Shown here: positions 43,441 through 52,788 of the stretch, piece by piece
Layout of the letters: each line of letters opens with the position of its first letter
Position numbering within the stretch: position 1 is the first letter of the stretch
DNA from: Paenibacillus ihbetae
GTDB lineage: Bacteria; Bacillota; Bacilli; Paenibacillales; Paenibacillaceae
Direction of reading: 5' to 3'
Length of the DNA stretch: 64,000 bases
NCBI RefSeq assembly: GCF_002741055.1
Contig: NZ_CP016809.1
Span: forward strand, 4,256,501 to 4,320,500
Translations under genes and position numbers: made by a program
Notes under the pieces: model-generated
What the model was told of the DNA's origin: nothing
Databases searched by the model: none
What the model saw: only the letters and a program-made list of their open reading frames with translations

Positions 43441-44214
43441 ATGCTCAAAAATAAAGTGATCGTGGTGACGGGGGCTTCAAGCGGCATCGGGGCCCTGATT
43501 GCCCAGCGGCTGTCCGACGAAGGCGCGGTCGTTATACTGGCCGGACGTTCGATGGAACGCCTGCGGGAAGCCGGCGGCCGCCTGAATGGCCCCCATGAGC
43601 TGGTCGTCATGGACGTACAAGACCCCCAGCAGGTGGATTCGGTGCTGAAAGAAGCATGCCGGAAGCACGGCAGAATCGACGTGCTGGTAAACAATGCGGG
43701 ATACGGCAAGTTCGAGGCCTTCCTGGACATGCCTCCCGATGAATTTGAAGATATGATGGACGTCAATTATATGGGGATTGTACGGTGCACCCAGGCTGTC
43801 CTGCCCGGGATGCTGGAGCGAGGCGACGGTCAGATCGTCAACATCGCCTCTATGGCAGGGAAGATCGGCACTGCCAAATCCACCGCCTACTCCGCGACGA
43901 AGCATGCCGTATTGGGACTTAGCAATGCTCTGCGGCAGGAGCTCCGGCATACAGGCATCACCGTCTCGACCGTCAATCCGGGACCGATTGATACACCGTT
44001 CTTCTCCTTGGCTGACCCTTCGGGCGGATACGTCAAAAATGTCGGCTGGCTTATGATGAAGCCGGAATACGTAGCCGAACAGGTCGTCAAGCTCATTATC
44101 AAACGCAAGGAAGAGCTCAATCTGCCAAGGTTGGCCGCTGTCGGCATCCGCTTATATCAGCTGTTTCCGAGATTCGCGGACCGTATATCCCATCGGTGGA
44201 TGAATCAGAAATAA
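43441..44214 (+). CDS. Short-chain dehydrogenase/reductase (YqjQ-like)
   Basis: A 257-residue classical SDR with TGASSGIG, NNAGYG, the catalytic set N-S-Y-K (serine in VNIASMAG, YSATK), and PGPIDT. A C-terminal extension of 40 residues after the core is basic (RRADRISHRW-like). This full active site contrasts with the SDR at 9949. The start is the ATG at 43441 with GGAAGGGATAACG upstream. It ends nine bases from the convergent nucleotidyltransferase gene. Substrate unknown. Confidence 0.85.
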   Translation: MLKNKVIVVTGASSGIGALIAQRLSDEGAVVILAGRSMERLREAGGRLNGPHELVVMDVQDPQQVDSVLKEACRKHGRIDVLVNNAGYGKFEAFLDMPPDEFEDMMDVNYMGIVRCTQAVLPGMLERGDGQIVNIASMAGKIGTAKSTAYSATKHAVLGLSNALRQELRHTGITVSTVNPGPIDTPFFSLADPSGGYVKNVGWLMMKPEYVAEQVVKLIIKRKEELNLPRLAAVGIRLYQLFPRFADRISHRWMNQK

Positions 44215-44222
44215 TCAACAGC

Positions 44223-45056
44223 CTACAGGCTTTCCGTCTCCGCGAGAATGTCGCGCAGCAGGCGGAGAGCCTGTTTCGTCTGCTCGGCATCCGCCGAGAG
44301 CAGGGTAATCGCCTGGTCCAGCCGTTCCTTATAGCGGTCCGGCTTGATCGGGAAGGACTCGATCATGGCCACTGCGCGCTTCTCGTTAATGCAGTAGGTC
44401 TCATTCTTGGCGAACAGCACTTGATTTAAGCAGGCAATGCACCGGTAGACGTGGCCGGCAACGTAGGTGACGTCATCCTTCGCCGCACTATCGTCCGCAA
44501 ACATCAGCGAGAAGGAAGCCTCGAAGGTGAAAAATCCGATGATTGCGCTCTTCAAAGCCTGAGGATAAGGCTTCGTTTTCGCCTGCAGCGTCTGCATGCG
44601 GTTATCCTTATCGGACAAAATGCGGCAGACAGACAGCTCCCCCATATACATCACGTTAAGATACGCATGCGGATGCCCCGTCTGGTAATGGGGCGAAACC
44701 GATCCCTTCGCGCATTCCTCCACGATTCGGGACACGCGGTGAATATCGCGGAACAAGAAATCCACGTGATAGCCCTCAATCACTAGCCAGCCGCCCCCGT
44801 TGACCCAGGCGCCCCACTCCCCGAGCGAAGTGATAATGCCTTCGCGATGCTCGTCATCCAAAGCTTTCGCTGCCTTGGCGATATGCTCGACCTGGAAGCC
44901 CTCGGATTCATCATAATAAATGCCGATATCGATATCCGAATCCGGCCGGGCTGTCCCTTTCGCTCTGGAGCCGCCAAGCACGACGCCAACGACGCCGGGC
45001 AGATGGCGGAGTTCTTTCGTGATTTTATCAAGCAGTGTTTCGATCTTTGCAGTCAT
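44223..45056 (-). CDS. Nucleotidyltransferase-domain protein
   Basis: A 277-residue protein whose N-terminal domain has the pol beta-type signature GGSRAKGTARPDSDIDIG at about 28-45, giving the metal-binding Asp pair, and a third acidic strand YHVDFLF near 95. The C-terminal half is helical with several cysteines. This arrangement is seen in kanamycin-nucleotidyltransferase-like proteins and small-molecule nucleotidyl transferases of Bacilli, but the substrate is unknown. GGGGGATTTACC precedes the ATG. Convergent with the SDR gene. Confidence 0.8.
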   Translation of the reverse strand: MTAKIETLLDKITKELRHLPGVVGVVLGGSRAKGTARPDSDIDIGIYYDESEGFQVEHIAKAAKALDDEHREGIITSLGEWGAWVNGGGWLVIEGYHVDFLFRDIHRVSRIVEECAKGSVSPHYQTGHPHAYLNVMYMGELSVCRILSDKDNRMQTLQAKTKPYPQALKSAIIGFFTFEASFSLMFADDSAAKDDVTYVAGHVYRCIACLNQVLFAKNETYCINEKRAVAMIESFPIKPDRYKERLDQAITLLSADAEQTKQALRLLRDILAETESL

Positions 45057-45244
45057 GGTAAATCCCCCCAGTCGGATCTGTTATATTCATTGTACACGAA
45101 AACCGGCAAATGACCGATGGTAATGAAAGCGAAAACTCTTCCCACAAATGCTTGCCCGAAAGGTTGTATTTGGTGAGCGCACGGTTTTGGCATATAATGA
45201 GAAGGAATGAATGAGACCCGATAAAATAAAGGATGGACGATCAT

Positions 45245-46585
45245 ATGACTTCAACTACGTTTCATACATTGGGAATAGCGGAGGATTTAACGGCAAGGCT
45301 GTCGGAATTCGGCATTATGACGCCGTCACCGGTTCAAGCCGAAGCCATTCCTCCGATCCTTGCGGGCAAGGACGTGCTTGCAACGTCCCAGACAGGAACC
45401 GGCAAGACGCTGGCTTACCTGCTGCCGATCCTCCAGGGCATCGACCCGGAGGTAAAGGCAGCACAGAAGCTGATAGTAGCTCCAACCCAGGAGCTGGCGA
45501 TCCAGATCGTCAGAGAGGGCGAGCGTTATGGGGAAACCCGCGGCATCGGCGTCATCGGATTAATCGGCGGCGCGGCGGCCAAGCGGCAGATCGAGAAGCT
45601 GAAGCAGCATCCGCAGCTAATCGTCGGAACGCCGGGACGCATCCGGGAGCTGATCGAAATTCGCAAGCTCAAAATGCACCAGGTAACCACCATCGTCATT
45701 GACGAGGTGGATCAGGTATTTCAGTCGGGCGGTGCGAGCGATGTGGAGCGGATTCTGCGCAGCGCGCTGCGCGACCGTCAGCTCGTCTTCCTATCGGCAA
45801 CCGTCGGTCCTGAGACGGCTGAGCTGGCTAAGAAGGAGATGGATCAGCCGGTTGAAATCGGCATCGATCCGGAGCGCCGGACGCCGTCCGGTTTGGAGCA
45901 TTATTATTTCGTATCCGAAGAGCGGGACAAGCTGGACATGCTTCGCCGGATCGTGCGCCATTACGATCCCGACCGGGCGATCGTCTTTGTGAATGCGACG
46001 GAGGATCTGGCCGAGGTGGAAGCCAAGCTGAATTATCTCGGACTGAATGCGGCCGCCTTGTACGGAGACGCCGACAAGCTGACTCGAAGCAGGGTTCTCA
46101 ACGCTTTCAGGGAGGGGCGGACGAAGCTGCTGGTGGCAAGTGACGTCGCTGCCCGGGGGCTGGATATTGAAGGTCTCGGCATGGTCATCAACTATGATCC
46201 CCCGATTGATGCCGAGCATTATACCCACCGTGCAGGGCGGACAGGACGGATGGGGCGGAAGGGGCTTGCGATTACCCTAGTGACCGACCGGCAAACCTTT
46301 ATTATGCGTAAGTTCAACCGCGAGCTGGGTATTTCGATCGAAGAGAGAGTTCTGTACGGCGGGAAGGTGCGCACGCCGCGTTCCGATTCGGAACGGGGGG
46401 CCGGCCGCAGTCCACAGGCCGGCAATAGAGCCAATAAGCCGGCTGCCCGGAAACCGGCATCGATCAGCACAAAGGGAAGGGCAGGAAACGGCAAGGCGAA
46501 CGGAGATCGCCCGAGCGATAGGGAGCGCGACCGCAAGAACAAGGGTGCGCCGAAATGGCTTAAGAATAAACCGCCGCGGGGCTGA
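45245..46585 (+). CDS. DEAD-box RNA helicase (DEVD in motif II)
   Basis: A 446-residue ATP-dependent RNA helicase. The Q motif (PSPVQAEAIPPIL), motif I TSQTGTGKT, PTQELA, TPGR, motif II as DEVD instead of DEAD, SAT, ARGLDIEG and HRAGRTGR are all present. A basic C-terminal tail of about 80 residues (KGAPKWLKNKPP) may contact RNA. The DEVD variant and size recall Bacillus YfmL, a ribosome-assembly helicase, but this link is only by pattern. The ATG at 45245 follows AAAGGATG; four upstream codons with another ATG are possible. Confidence 0.9.
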   Translation: MTSTTFHTLGIAEDLTARLSEFGIMTPSPVQAEAIPPILAGKDVLATSQTGTGKTLAYLLPILQGIDPEVKAAQKLIVAPTQELAIQIVREGERYGETRGIGVIGLIGGAAAKRQIEKLKQHPQLIVGTPGRIRELIEIRKLKMHQVTTIVIDEVDQVFQSGGASDVERILRSALRDRQLVFLSATVGPETAELAKKEMDQPVEIGIDPERRTPSGLEHYYFVSEERDKLDMLRRIVRHYDPDRAIVFVNATEDLAEVEAKLNYLGLNAAALYGDADKLTRSRVLNAFREGRTKLLVASDVAARGLDIEGLGMVINYDPPIDAEHYTHRAGRTGRMGRKGLAITLVTDRQTFIMRKFNRELGISIEERVLYGGKVRTPRSDSERGAGRSPQAGNRANKPAARKPASISTKGRAGNGKANGDRPSDRERDRKNKGAPKWLKNKPPRG

Positions 46586-46602
46586 CCTGCGGCACAGCTT
46601 AT

Positions 46603-46716
46603 ATGTAACCGATACGAATCCGCAGAAGCCGGCTCTGAGCTGGGCCCGATATCCTCAAGCGGGATCGGCGTGCACATACGGCTTCTGTCCATAGCAGGAT
46701 TCGGTGCTTTTTTTAA
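46603..46716 (+). terminator. Long-stem terminator between the helicase gene and ecsA
   Basis: CGAATCC and CAGAAGCCG pair with CGGCTTCTG and GGATTCG, and a seven-base T run follows. The loop of about 40 bases is long, so an ecsA leader control element is an alternative. Confidence 0.6.
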
Positions 46717-46736
46717 GTAGAAGAGGTGATGTGGTA

Positions 46737-47489
46737 ATGAGTGAGCAGCCGGTGTTGTCTGTTCAAGGATTAAGCGGCGGGTACAGCATTAACCGTCCGG
46801 TCCTGCATGATATTACGTTCCAGGTGCAGCCGGGGGAGATGGTCGGTCTGATCGGATTGAACGGGGCGGGGAAGAGCACGACGATGAAGCATATCCTCGG
46901 TCTGATGAATCCGCAGAAGGGCGAGATCGAGGTCCAAGGCAAGCGCCGGACGGAGGATTCCGAGGCGTATCACAGCGCATTGGGCTTTGTCCCCGAATCC
47001 CCGCTTCTGTATGATGAGTTGACGGTTCGCGAGCATTTGGAATTTACGGCCCGTTCCTACGGCGTTTCCCGCGAGGATTATGAATCGAGGGGAGAGCGGC
47101 TGGCCAAGCTGTTCCGGATGGAGGAGAAGATGGACAGCCTGTCAACGCATCTGTCCAAGGGGATGCGCCAAAAGGTGATGATAATGTGCGCATTCGTGGC
47201 CAGACCTTCCCTTTATATTATCGATGAGCCCTTTCTCGGGCTGGATCCGCTCGGGATCCGCTCCCTGCTTGATTTCATGCTGGAGCTAAAGGCTTCCGGC
47301 TCTTCCATTCTGTTAAGCTCGCATATCCTCTCCACCATCGAGAATTATTGCGACCGGTTCGTGGTGCTGCACCGCGGCAGCATTATTGCCCAAGGAACGC
47401 TGGAGGAGATGCGGGAGCAAGCGGGAAGGCCCGGCCTTCCGCTGGAGGAGCTGTTTAACGAATTGGTTCAAGGTGGTAGCGGGATATGA
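46737..47489 (+). CDS. ecsA: ABC transporter ATP-binding protein EcsA
   Basis: The 250-residue ATPase of the EcsAB exporter, with Walker A GLNGAGKS at about 37-44, signature LSKGMRQ (variant of LSGGQ), Walker B LYIIDEPFLGLD. In Bacillus EcsAB is needed for RasP intramembrane proteolysis, exoenzyme secretion and competence; the transported molecule (possibly membrane peptides) is not settled. AGAGGTGATG precedes the ATG. It overlaps ecsB by four bases. The third gene of the Bacillus set, ecsC, is not here. Confidence 0.88.
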   Translation: MSEQPVLSVQGLSGGYSINRPVLHDITFQVQPGEMVGLIGLNGAGKSTTMKHILGLMNPQKGEIEVQGKRRTEDSEAYHSALGFVPESPLLYDELTVREHLEFTARSYGVSREDYESRGERLAKLFRMEEKMDSLSTHLSKGMRQKVMIMCAFVARPSLYIIDEPFLGLDPLGIRSLLDFMLELKASGSSILLSSHILSTIENYCDRFVVLHRGSIIAQGTLEEMREQAGRPGLPLEELFNELVQGGSGI

Positions 47490-48706
47490 ACTTGCGCGAG
47501 CTGTATGATAAACGGCGCGGTCAGTTCTGGGGCGATATCCTGCCCTACCTGGGTTATGTCATACAAAGCGGGGTCGCCGTCGTTACGCTGTTTTTGCTGA
47601 TTGCGTTCGCGGCGTGGTATACGGCCTTTCTGCAGCATATTCCGCAGGAGCTCCCGATCCGCTGGATCATGCTGGTTATTTTGCTCCCGCTCGTCATTAA
47701 CAGCAGCGTGCGCACATATCTGCGTCCGGCGGACACGGTATTTCTGCTGCCGCAGGAATCCCGAATGCATATCTATTTCCGCAAAGGCTGGACCGCCGGT
47801 GTCGTATACAAAATCATCGGTCTAGGCATCGTACTCCTTATTTTATGGCCTCTGTACATACGCAGTGATACGTCGCCAAAGACGCTTCTGGCCACGTTCC
47901 TGGTGCTGGCTGCCCTCAAGCTGCTCGCCAGTTACGGAAGCTGGAGGGAGCAGCTGATGGTGTCCCGTACCGCGGCAGGCGCTTACCGTTTACTGCGCTG
48001 GGCCGTGTCGGCGCTCGGCATTGCCGCTTGGCTGTGGCATCCGTCCGGGCGAAGCCTGATCTTTATCGCCCTGCTCGGTCTCGCGTATGGGTTCGCTTTG
48101 CGCTTTCCTGTCCGGCACCTTGTTGCCTGGGAGCGGTTAATCGCCATTGAGCGAAGACAGGCGGGACGGGTCATGCTGGTGCTGAGCTGGTTCGTGAATG
48201 TGCCGCAGCGCGAGCAGCGAGTGCACGCCAGGAAATGGCTGTCGGGATGGGGAAAGGGCATTCCGTGGGGCAAGGACGAGGCCTACCGGTATTTGCTCGT
48301 CAAGAGCTTTGCCCGCAGCGATATTTTGGGCATTCTGGTCCGGGTCGGACTGCTGGGAGTGCTGCTCGTATGGCTCACCCGGGATGACTGGGCTTCGGCA
48401 GCCGTATATTGGATGGGGCTCTTGATTATCGGACTGCAGCTGTCCGCCCTGCGCAAGCTTCATCCTGAATCCTTCTGGCTGCATATTTACCCGCTTCCCG
48501 AGGGGACAAGGCGGAGCAGCGAGAATAAGCTGATCTTTCAGGTGCAGCTGTTCTGGGCCGTGCTGCTGTGGTTACCGTTGATCCCGTCAGTTCCCGGAAC
48601 GCCGGATCGGACGCTTCTTACATTGGCGGGAGGAATCGCGCTGGTTCTTCTGTCCCGCTGGAACGCTGTCCGTAAGAACCGACGAACCGATGAGGATGAT
48701 GAATAA
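47486..48706 (+). CDS. ecsB: ABC transporter permease EcsB
   Basis: A 406-residue membrane protein with about eight to ten hydrophobic helices and two basic cytoplasmic stretches (RRQAGR and GKGIPWGKDEAYRYLL). The order, overlapping ATGA with ecsA, and size fit EcsB. Its tail is acidic (RRTDEDDE). It forms the membrane channel of the EcsAB complex. A perfect hairpin follows immediately. Confidence 0.87.
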   Translation: MNLRELYDKRRGQFWGDILPYLGYVIQSGVAVVTLFLLIAFAAWYTAFLQHIPQELPIRWIMLVILLPLVINSSVRTYLRPADTVFLLPQESRMHIYFRKGWTAGVVYKIIGLGIVLLILWPLYIRSDTSPKTLLATFLVLAALKLLASYGSWREQLMVSRTAAGAYRLLRWAVSALGIAAWLWHPSGRSLIFIALLGLAYGFALRFPVRHLVAWERLIAIERRQAGRVMLVLSWFVNVPQREQRVHARKWLSGWGKGIPWGKDEAYRYLLVKSFARSDILGILVRVGLLGVLLVWLTRDDWASAAVYWMGLLIIGLQLSALRKLHPESFWLHIYPLPEGTRRSSENKLIFQVQLFWAVLLWLPLIPSVPGTPDRTLLTLAGGIALVLLSRWNAVRKNRRTDEDDE

Positions 48707-48749
48707 ATAGAGGAAGGCCGGGATGCATCCATCCCGGCCTTCCTCTATT
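48706..48749. terminator. Perfect hairpin after ecsB
   Basis: A near-perfect stem of about 20 base pairs built from AATAGAGGAAGGCCGGGATG and its complement around a CATC loop. There is no T run, but the stem could end transcription from both sides or protect mRNA ends. Confidence 0.65.
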
Positions 48750-48847
48750 GCTTTCGTATGAATAGTAGCCGTATCAGCAGCAGAAACCGCAGTGTCCTTT
48801 GGGGTCGGACGACCTGTCAATATCCGCGCCGCCAGCTAGGAAGTGGC

Positions 48848-48973
48848 TTACACCCAGAAAGAACGAGTGATGATAACGAGCAGGATAAAGAGAACCAGAA
48901 TTGCTCCTACTCCGTATCCACCGCCATATCCGCCGTATCCGCCGCATCCTCTTACATCTTCAACTGCACCCAT
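48848..48973 (-). CDS. YjcZ-family microprotein
   Basis: A 41-residue protein: short polar start, a glycine-tyrosine-rich CGGYGGYGGGYG stretch, then one hydrophobic helix (AILVLFILLVIITRSFWV). This is the pattern of the YjcZ/YtzC-type small sporulation-associated proteins of Bacilli. GAAAGGGG lies seven bases before the ATG at 48973; another ATG two codons earlier overlaps that site. Role unknown, possibly at the spore or membrane. Confidence 0.75.
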   Translation of the reverse strand: MGAVEDVRGCGGYGGYGGGYGVGAILVLFILLVIITRSFWV

Positions 48974-49103
48974 GTTCATTCCCCTTTCACTTAGTTGAAT
49001 TGTAGTACATGGTATTGTATGTTGCAGGGGGGCTATGTGTATGGGCGAGCGTTTATTTATCAAAGAAAGATGCTCAGATCAAATCGGACGAGGGTCTATC
49101 GGC

Positions 49104-50402
49104 TTAAGCCTGCTGCAAATCCTGAATTCCCTGGTAGATCAGGTCGAACAGATCCTCGAGGTACTCCTCTTCAATGCAGGAGAATGCAATCCGGAGATCA
49201 TCCTCACCCAGGGCAATCGTACCGACGCCGTATTGGCGGATCAGATGGGATCGAAGCGCTTCAGCTGATACCGTCTTCAGCTTCAGGCACATGAAATATC
49301 CCGAGTTAAACGGATAGTATTCCCATACATCGCCGTATTTGCCGCTGTCGAGAATGGCTTTTACTTTATTGGCGCGTCCCTTCATGATGCTGAACTTCTC
49401 TTGCTTCTGCGCTTCGAATTCCGGCGCCTTCAGCGCTTCAAGGACGAACGACTGCGAAGGATGCGGGCCGCTGGAGATGGTTGCCCGGATGATCCCGAGG
49501 GTCTTCTGCTCAAGCACATCCAGCACATCCTGGTTTTCCGAGGCGAAGGTGATGAAGCCAACGCGGAAGCCCCATACATATTCTTCCTTCGTAGCGCCGT
49601 CGACTTTCACAGGCAGGATCCGCGGATGGAGGCCGGCAAGATGCCCGAACAGCGATTCCGTCAAGGAATTTTCAAAGAACAATCCGAAATAGGCGTCATC
49701 GGTTACAACGACAACGTTAATGCCAGCCTCGGCCGCTTCCTTAATGGCGGCTACGATGGCTGCGCCTTCCTCGGCTCCCGGCGTGTAGCCTGTCGGGTTA
49801 TTCGGGAAGTTCAGCAGAACGATCGCTTTGCCTTTATCCTTCTGGTTCAGAAGAGCCTCGCGAAGTCCCTCCGCATTAAATTTCATATCTTCAGTGAAAA
49901 GAGGATAGGTTACATGAACGCCATGGCGGCGGATGCCGAACGTCAGCTCGTAATTCTCCCAGTTCTTGTCCGGATAAATGACCGCATCGCCTTCATCGGC
50001 GAACAGGTCGGCCACGATGCTGAGACCATGAGTCAGGGCATTGGTGACGATCGGATTGCTGAAGCTCTTTCCCTCCAAGGACGGATTCTCATGGAGCATC
50101 TTGTTCCGCCATACGGTCCGCAGCTCGGGCTTGCCTGCCGGCGGGGCATATGGATACAGATCCTTCGGCTGGAAAGCCGAAAGCTTATCCTGGATCACGC
50201 CAAGATGCATCGGGATGCCGCCTTCGGTGGCGATGCCGATCGTCGCGTTATATTTCTTCGCTTGGGCGGATGCCTCCGCCGACTGACTCAGAATTCCTTC
50301 CTTCGGGAAGTATATTTCTTTGCCGAGCGAGGAGAGCATGTCGTACACATGCGGGTTGCCTGCTAACAGTTTCTCGTTCAATTGTCCAGCCAATGGGTTC
50401 AT
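49104..50402 (-). CDS. Class I/II aminotransferase
   Basis: A 432-residue PLP-dependent fold-type I enzyme. PLP-binding features are NFPNNPTGY, the DDAYFGLFF strand with Asp and Tyr, and the Schiff-base lysine in DGATKEEYVWGFRVGF, with the C-terminal arginine in DDLRIAFS. The substrate is not clear from sequence; it is larger than aspartate aminotransferase and lacks neighbouring biosynthetic genes. The ATG at 50402 follows GGAAGGAAGGAACC. The longer open frame upstream has no ribosome binding site. Confidence 0.85.
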   Translation of the reverse strand: MNPLAGQLNEKLLAGNPHVYDMLSSLGKEIYFPKEGILSQSAEASAQAKKYNATIGIATEGGIPMHLGVIQDKLSAFQPKDLYPYAPPAGKPELRTVWRNKMLHENPSLEGKSFSNPIVTNALTHGLSIVADLFADEGDAVIYPDKNWENYELTFGIRRHGVHVTYPLFTEDMKFNAEGLREALLNQKDKGKAIVLLNFPNNPTGYTPGAEEGAAIVAAIKEAAEAGINVVVVTDDAYFGLFFENSLTESLFGHLAGLHPRILPVKVDGATKEEYVWGFRVGFITFASENQDVLDVLEQKTLGIIRATISSGPHPSQSFVLEALKAPEFEAQKQEKFSIMKGRANKVKAILDSGKYGDVWEYYPFNSGYFMCLKLKTVSAEALRSHLIRQYGVGTIALGEDDLRIAFSCIEEEYLEDLFDLIYQGIQDLQQA

Positions 50403-50529
50403 GAAATGGTTCCTTCCTTCCGAGTACTTTTGGTTAAGGTAAGAGGCGGATGCATGAAAGCTTCTTACGTTTTCATTGCCTTTCATTATACCATCAGACC
50501 CGGGAACCGTCACGGATAAATGCCCAGAT

Positions 50530-51144
50530 TTAACGCGGCCCAGGGTAATATTTACAGATGTGCGCAGCCGTCTCGCCGTCCCGGCTTCGGCCGCGTTGCT
50601 CAAGCCGCCCGATCATATCCTGCAGCCGATCAGGCTTCAGATTTTGGCCGAATTTGAATTTGGCGCTCATCCGCTTCGGAACGAGCTTGATTACCGCTAC
50701 TCCCTTGAGCCGGGAAGCATAGGCGCGGTCTCCGGCATCGATGGTGCGGTAACCGCCTTCGGGCTGGAGCTTGCGCATCATGGCTTCCATAGCCAATGCT
50801 TTCTCCTCGAGATCGTCCACGAGGAACGCTTCTCCGGCTGCCGTTACGCTCTTGAAGTAGGCCGTTGCGGGACATGCCATTTCCGGATCCGAGAAATAGG
50901 AAGGGATCAAGGCATACTCATCCGCTACCGTAAAGCTGACCGCGGGAGTCCGGCGCAGATGCTCCATTTTCTCGCCCAGCCGGCTGCCGTGAAAGTAGAA
51001 GCTCTCCTGTACATAAACAAAATTGAGCGGCGTAACCCGCGGCAGCCCGTGTTCATCCACGGTTCCGAGAAAGCCGAAGCTCATTCCGTTCAGGAAATCC
51101 TCGATCTCTTTCGGATCCTCGATTGCAAATTCGTCTCTTCTCAT
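50530..51144 (-). CDS. Pyridoxamine 5'-phosphate oxidase-related flavin-binding protein
   Basis: A 204-residue split-barrel protein of the PPOX family. N-terminal FLNGMSFGFLGTVDEHGLPRVTPLNFVY is the flavin-binding first strands; FHGSRLGEKMEHLR, and PVVSFTVADE-like AVSFTVADEYALIPSY follow. Such proteins bind FMN or F420 and reduce or oxidise small substrates; a role in vitamin B6 is possible. The ATG at 51144 follows GAGGGAGAG; an upstream ATG at 51165 is the alternative. It is divergent from a MocR-type regulator, a common arrangement for target genes. Confidence 0.8.
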   Translation of the reverse strand: MRRDEFAIEDPKEIEDFLNGMSFGFLGTVDEHGLPRVTPLNFVYVQESFYFHGSRLGEKMEHLRRTPAVSFTVADEYALIPSYFSDPEMACPATAYFKSVTAAGEAFLVDDLEEKALAMEAMMRKLQPEGGYRTIDAGDRAYASRLKGVAVIKLVPKRMSAKFKFGQNLKPDRLQDMIGRLEQRGRSRDGETAAHICKYYPGPR

Positions 51145-51268
51145 GATATTACGCTCTCCCTCCATCGCATTGGGTATGGATATCAGCATACGATGAACAT
51201 TGACAAGGAAAAAGCGCCAATTTACATTAATTTATATAGTCCAATTTTAGAAAAGGGAGGACCCGCCG

Positions 51269-52768
51269 GTGGAGCTTGGGCTTCCGTTCGAAACCTACGT
51301 TGAGCAGTACAAATACAAATATTTGGCGCTTTATCACGCTATTCGCGCTGCGATTCACAGCGGCAGGCTGCCGGAAGGGACGCGCCTCCCCGCTACCCGG
51401 GAGCTTGCAAAGCTGTACGGCATATCCAGAGGCTCCGCTGCGCAAAGCTATGACATGCTGATGGCGGAAGGCTACGTCGTCTCAAGACAAGGGAGCGGCA
51501 CTTTTGTCGCCGAGGGGATCACGGTGCCGCAGCAAACGTCTCCTCCCGCGGCGGCCCCGTTGCTGTCGGCCTGGGGCCGGCGGCTGGCGGAGCTGCGGGA
51601 TGAATCCGCGGAGCTCCGCCGGATGGAGCTTGCGCCGCCGAAAGGCACCATATCCTTTGCCGATGCGCGCATGCCGATGGAGGATTTTCCGTATGACGAA
51701 TGGCGGAGCGCGTTGAACTATGCCGGCGGGAGCGGGGGGAGAGAGCTGTCCTCCGGCGCTCCGCCCGCAGGCTCTATGGAGCTCCGGCGGGCGATTGCCG
51801 GGCATCTCCGGTTTACGCGGGGCATCCAGGCGGAGCCGGAGCATATCGTAATCTTCAGCGGATCAATGCAGGGGATCGTCCTGCTGTTCCAGCTCCTGCT
51901 GGACCCCGGCGATCACGCGGTAATCGAGGATCCCGGCTACGACGGGATCCGCCGGGGCGTGTACGCTTCCGGCGGGATTCCGCTGCCGGCACCGGTCGAT
52001 GCTTCAGGACTTGTCCCTGCCGACTGGGAGGCCAGGCTGCTGGTCGTTAGCCCGAGCCGGCAGTACCCGACGGGAGCCGTGCTCCCGCTGGAGAGGCGAA
52101 GGGCGCTGCTGAACTGGGCGAGAGCCCGCCAGGCATACATTATCGAGGATGACTACGACAGCGAGCTTCGCTGGGGAGGCAAGCCGATCGAGCCATTGAA
52201 AATGCTGGATGACGAGGGGAGGGTGATTTTCGTCGGCTCCTTCTCCAAGACGATGTTCACCGGGCTAAGGATCGGCTATGCGGTGCTCCCCCCAAGTTTT
52301 GCGCATGCCGTCATCACGGCCAAGTCACTGTATGATCCGATCTCGCCCGGCGTGCTGGAGCAGCGGGCGCTGGCACGGTTCATCGCCAGCGGCGGATACG
52401 GACGGCATCTTCGGCGGATGACCCGGCGTTACGGGGCGAGGTATCGGGCGCTCCGCGAAGCGATGGATGCCCATGCAGGCGGTTTATTCCGGCTCCGGCC
52501 CTGCGATGCGGGGCTGCATGTGTATGCCGACTGGCTGCAATCACCCGCCGAGTATCACGCCTTTCGACAGGCTGCGCGCAGCCGCGGCGTGCTGTTTCGC
52601 GATGCCACCGTTTACAGCTGCACTCCCGGTCCGCCCGGCGCATGCTTTGGATTTTCCCAATTGGAGCAGGCACGTATCGAAGCAGGCGTGCTCCGCTTGG
52701 CATCGGCATGGGCGGACATGCAAAAAAACGGAAAACCGGGTATGATGGAAAGAGAACATTTTTATTAG
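51269..52768 (+). CDS. MocR/PdxR-type GntR regulator with aminotransferase domain
   Basis: A 499-residue fusion of an N-terminal GntR winged helix (IHSGRLPEGTRLPATRELAKLYGISRGSAAQSYDMLMAEGYV at about 30-70) to a fold-type I aminotransferase-like domain. The PLP lysine is in FVGSFSKTMFTGLRIGY. MocR regulators use PLP or amino acids as effector; PdxR types control vitamin B6 genes. It is divergent from a PPOX gene across about 125 bases, the likely target. GTG start at 51269 with AAAAGGGAGG nine bases upstream. Confidence 0.88.
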   Translation: MELGLPFETYVEQYKYKYLALYHAIRAAIHSGRLPEGTRLPATRELAKLYGISRGSAAQSYDMLMAEGYVVSRQGSGTFVAEGITVPQQTSPPAAAPLLSAWGRRLAELRDESAELRRMELAPPKGTISFADARMPMEDFPYDEWRSALNYAGGSGGRELSSGAPPAGSMELRRAIAGHLRFTRGIQAEPEHIVIFSGSMQGIVLLFQLLLDPGDHAVIEDPGYDGIRRGVYASGGIPLPAPVDASGLVPADWEARLLVVSPSRQYPTGAVLPLERRRALLNWARARQAYIIEDDYDSELRWGGKPIEPLKMLDDEGRVIFVGSFSKTMFTGLRIGYAVLPPSFAHAVITAKSLYDPISPGVLEQRALARFIASGGYGRHLRRMTRRYGARYRALREAMDAHAGGLFRLRPCDAGLHVYADWLQSPAEYHAFRQAARSRGVLFRDATVYSCTPGPPGACFGFSQLEQARIEAGVLRLASAWADMQKNGKPGMMEREHFY

Positions 52769-52788
52769 AGATGAGGGGGAATGACGTG

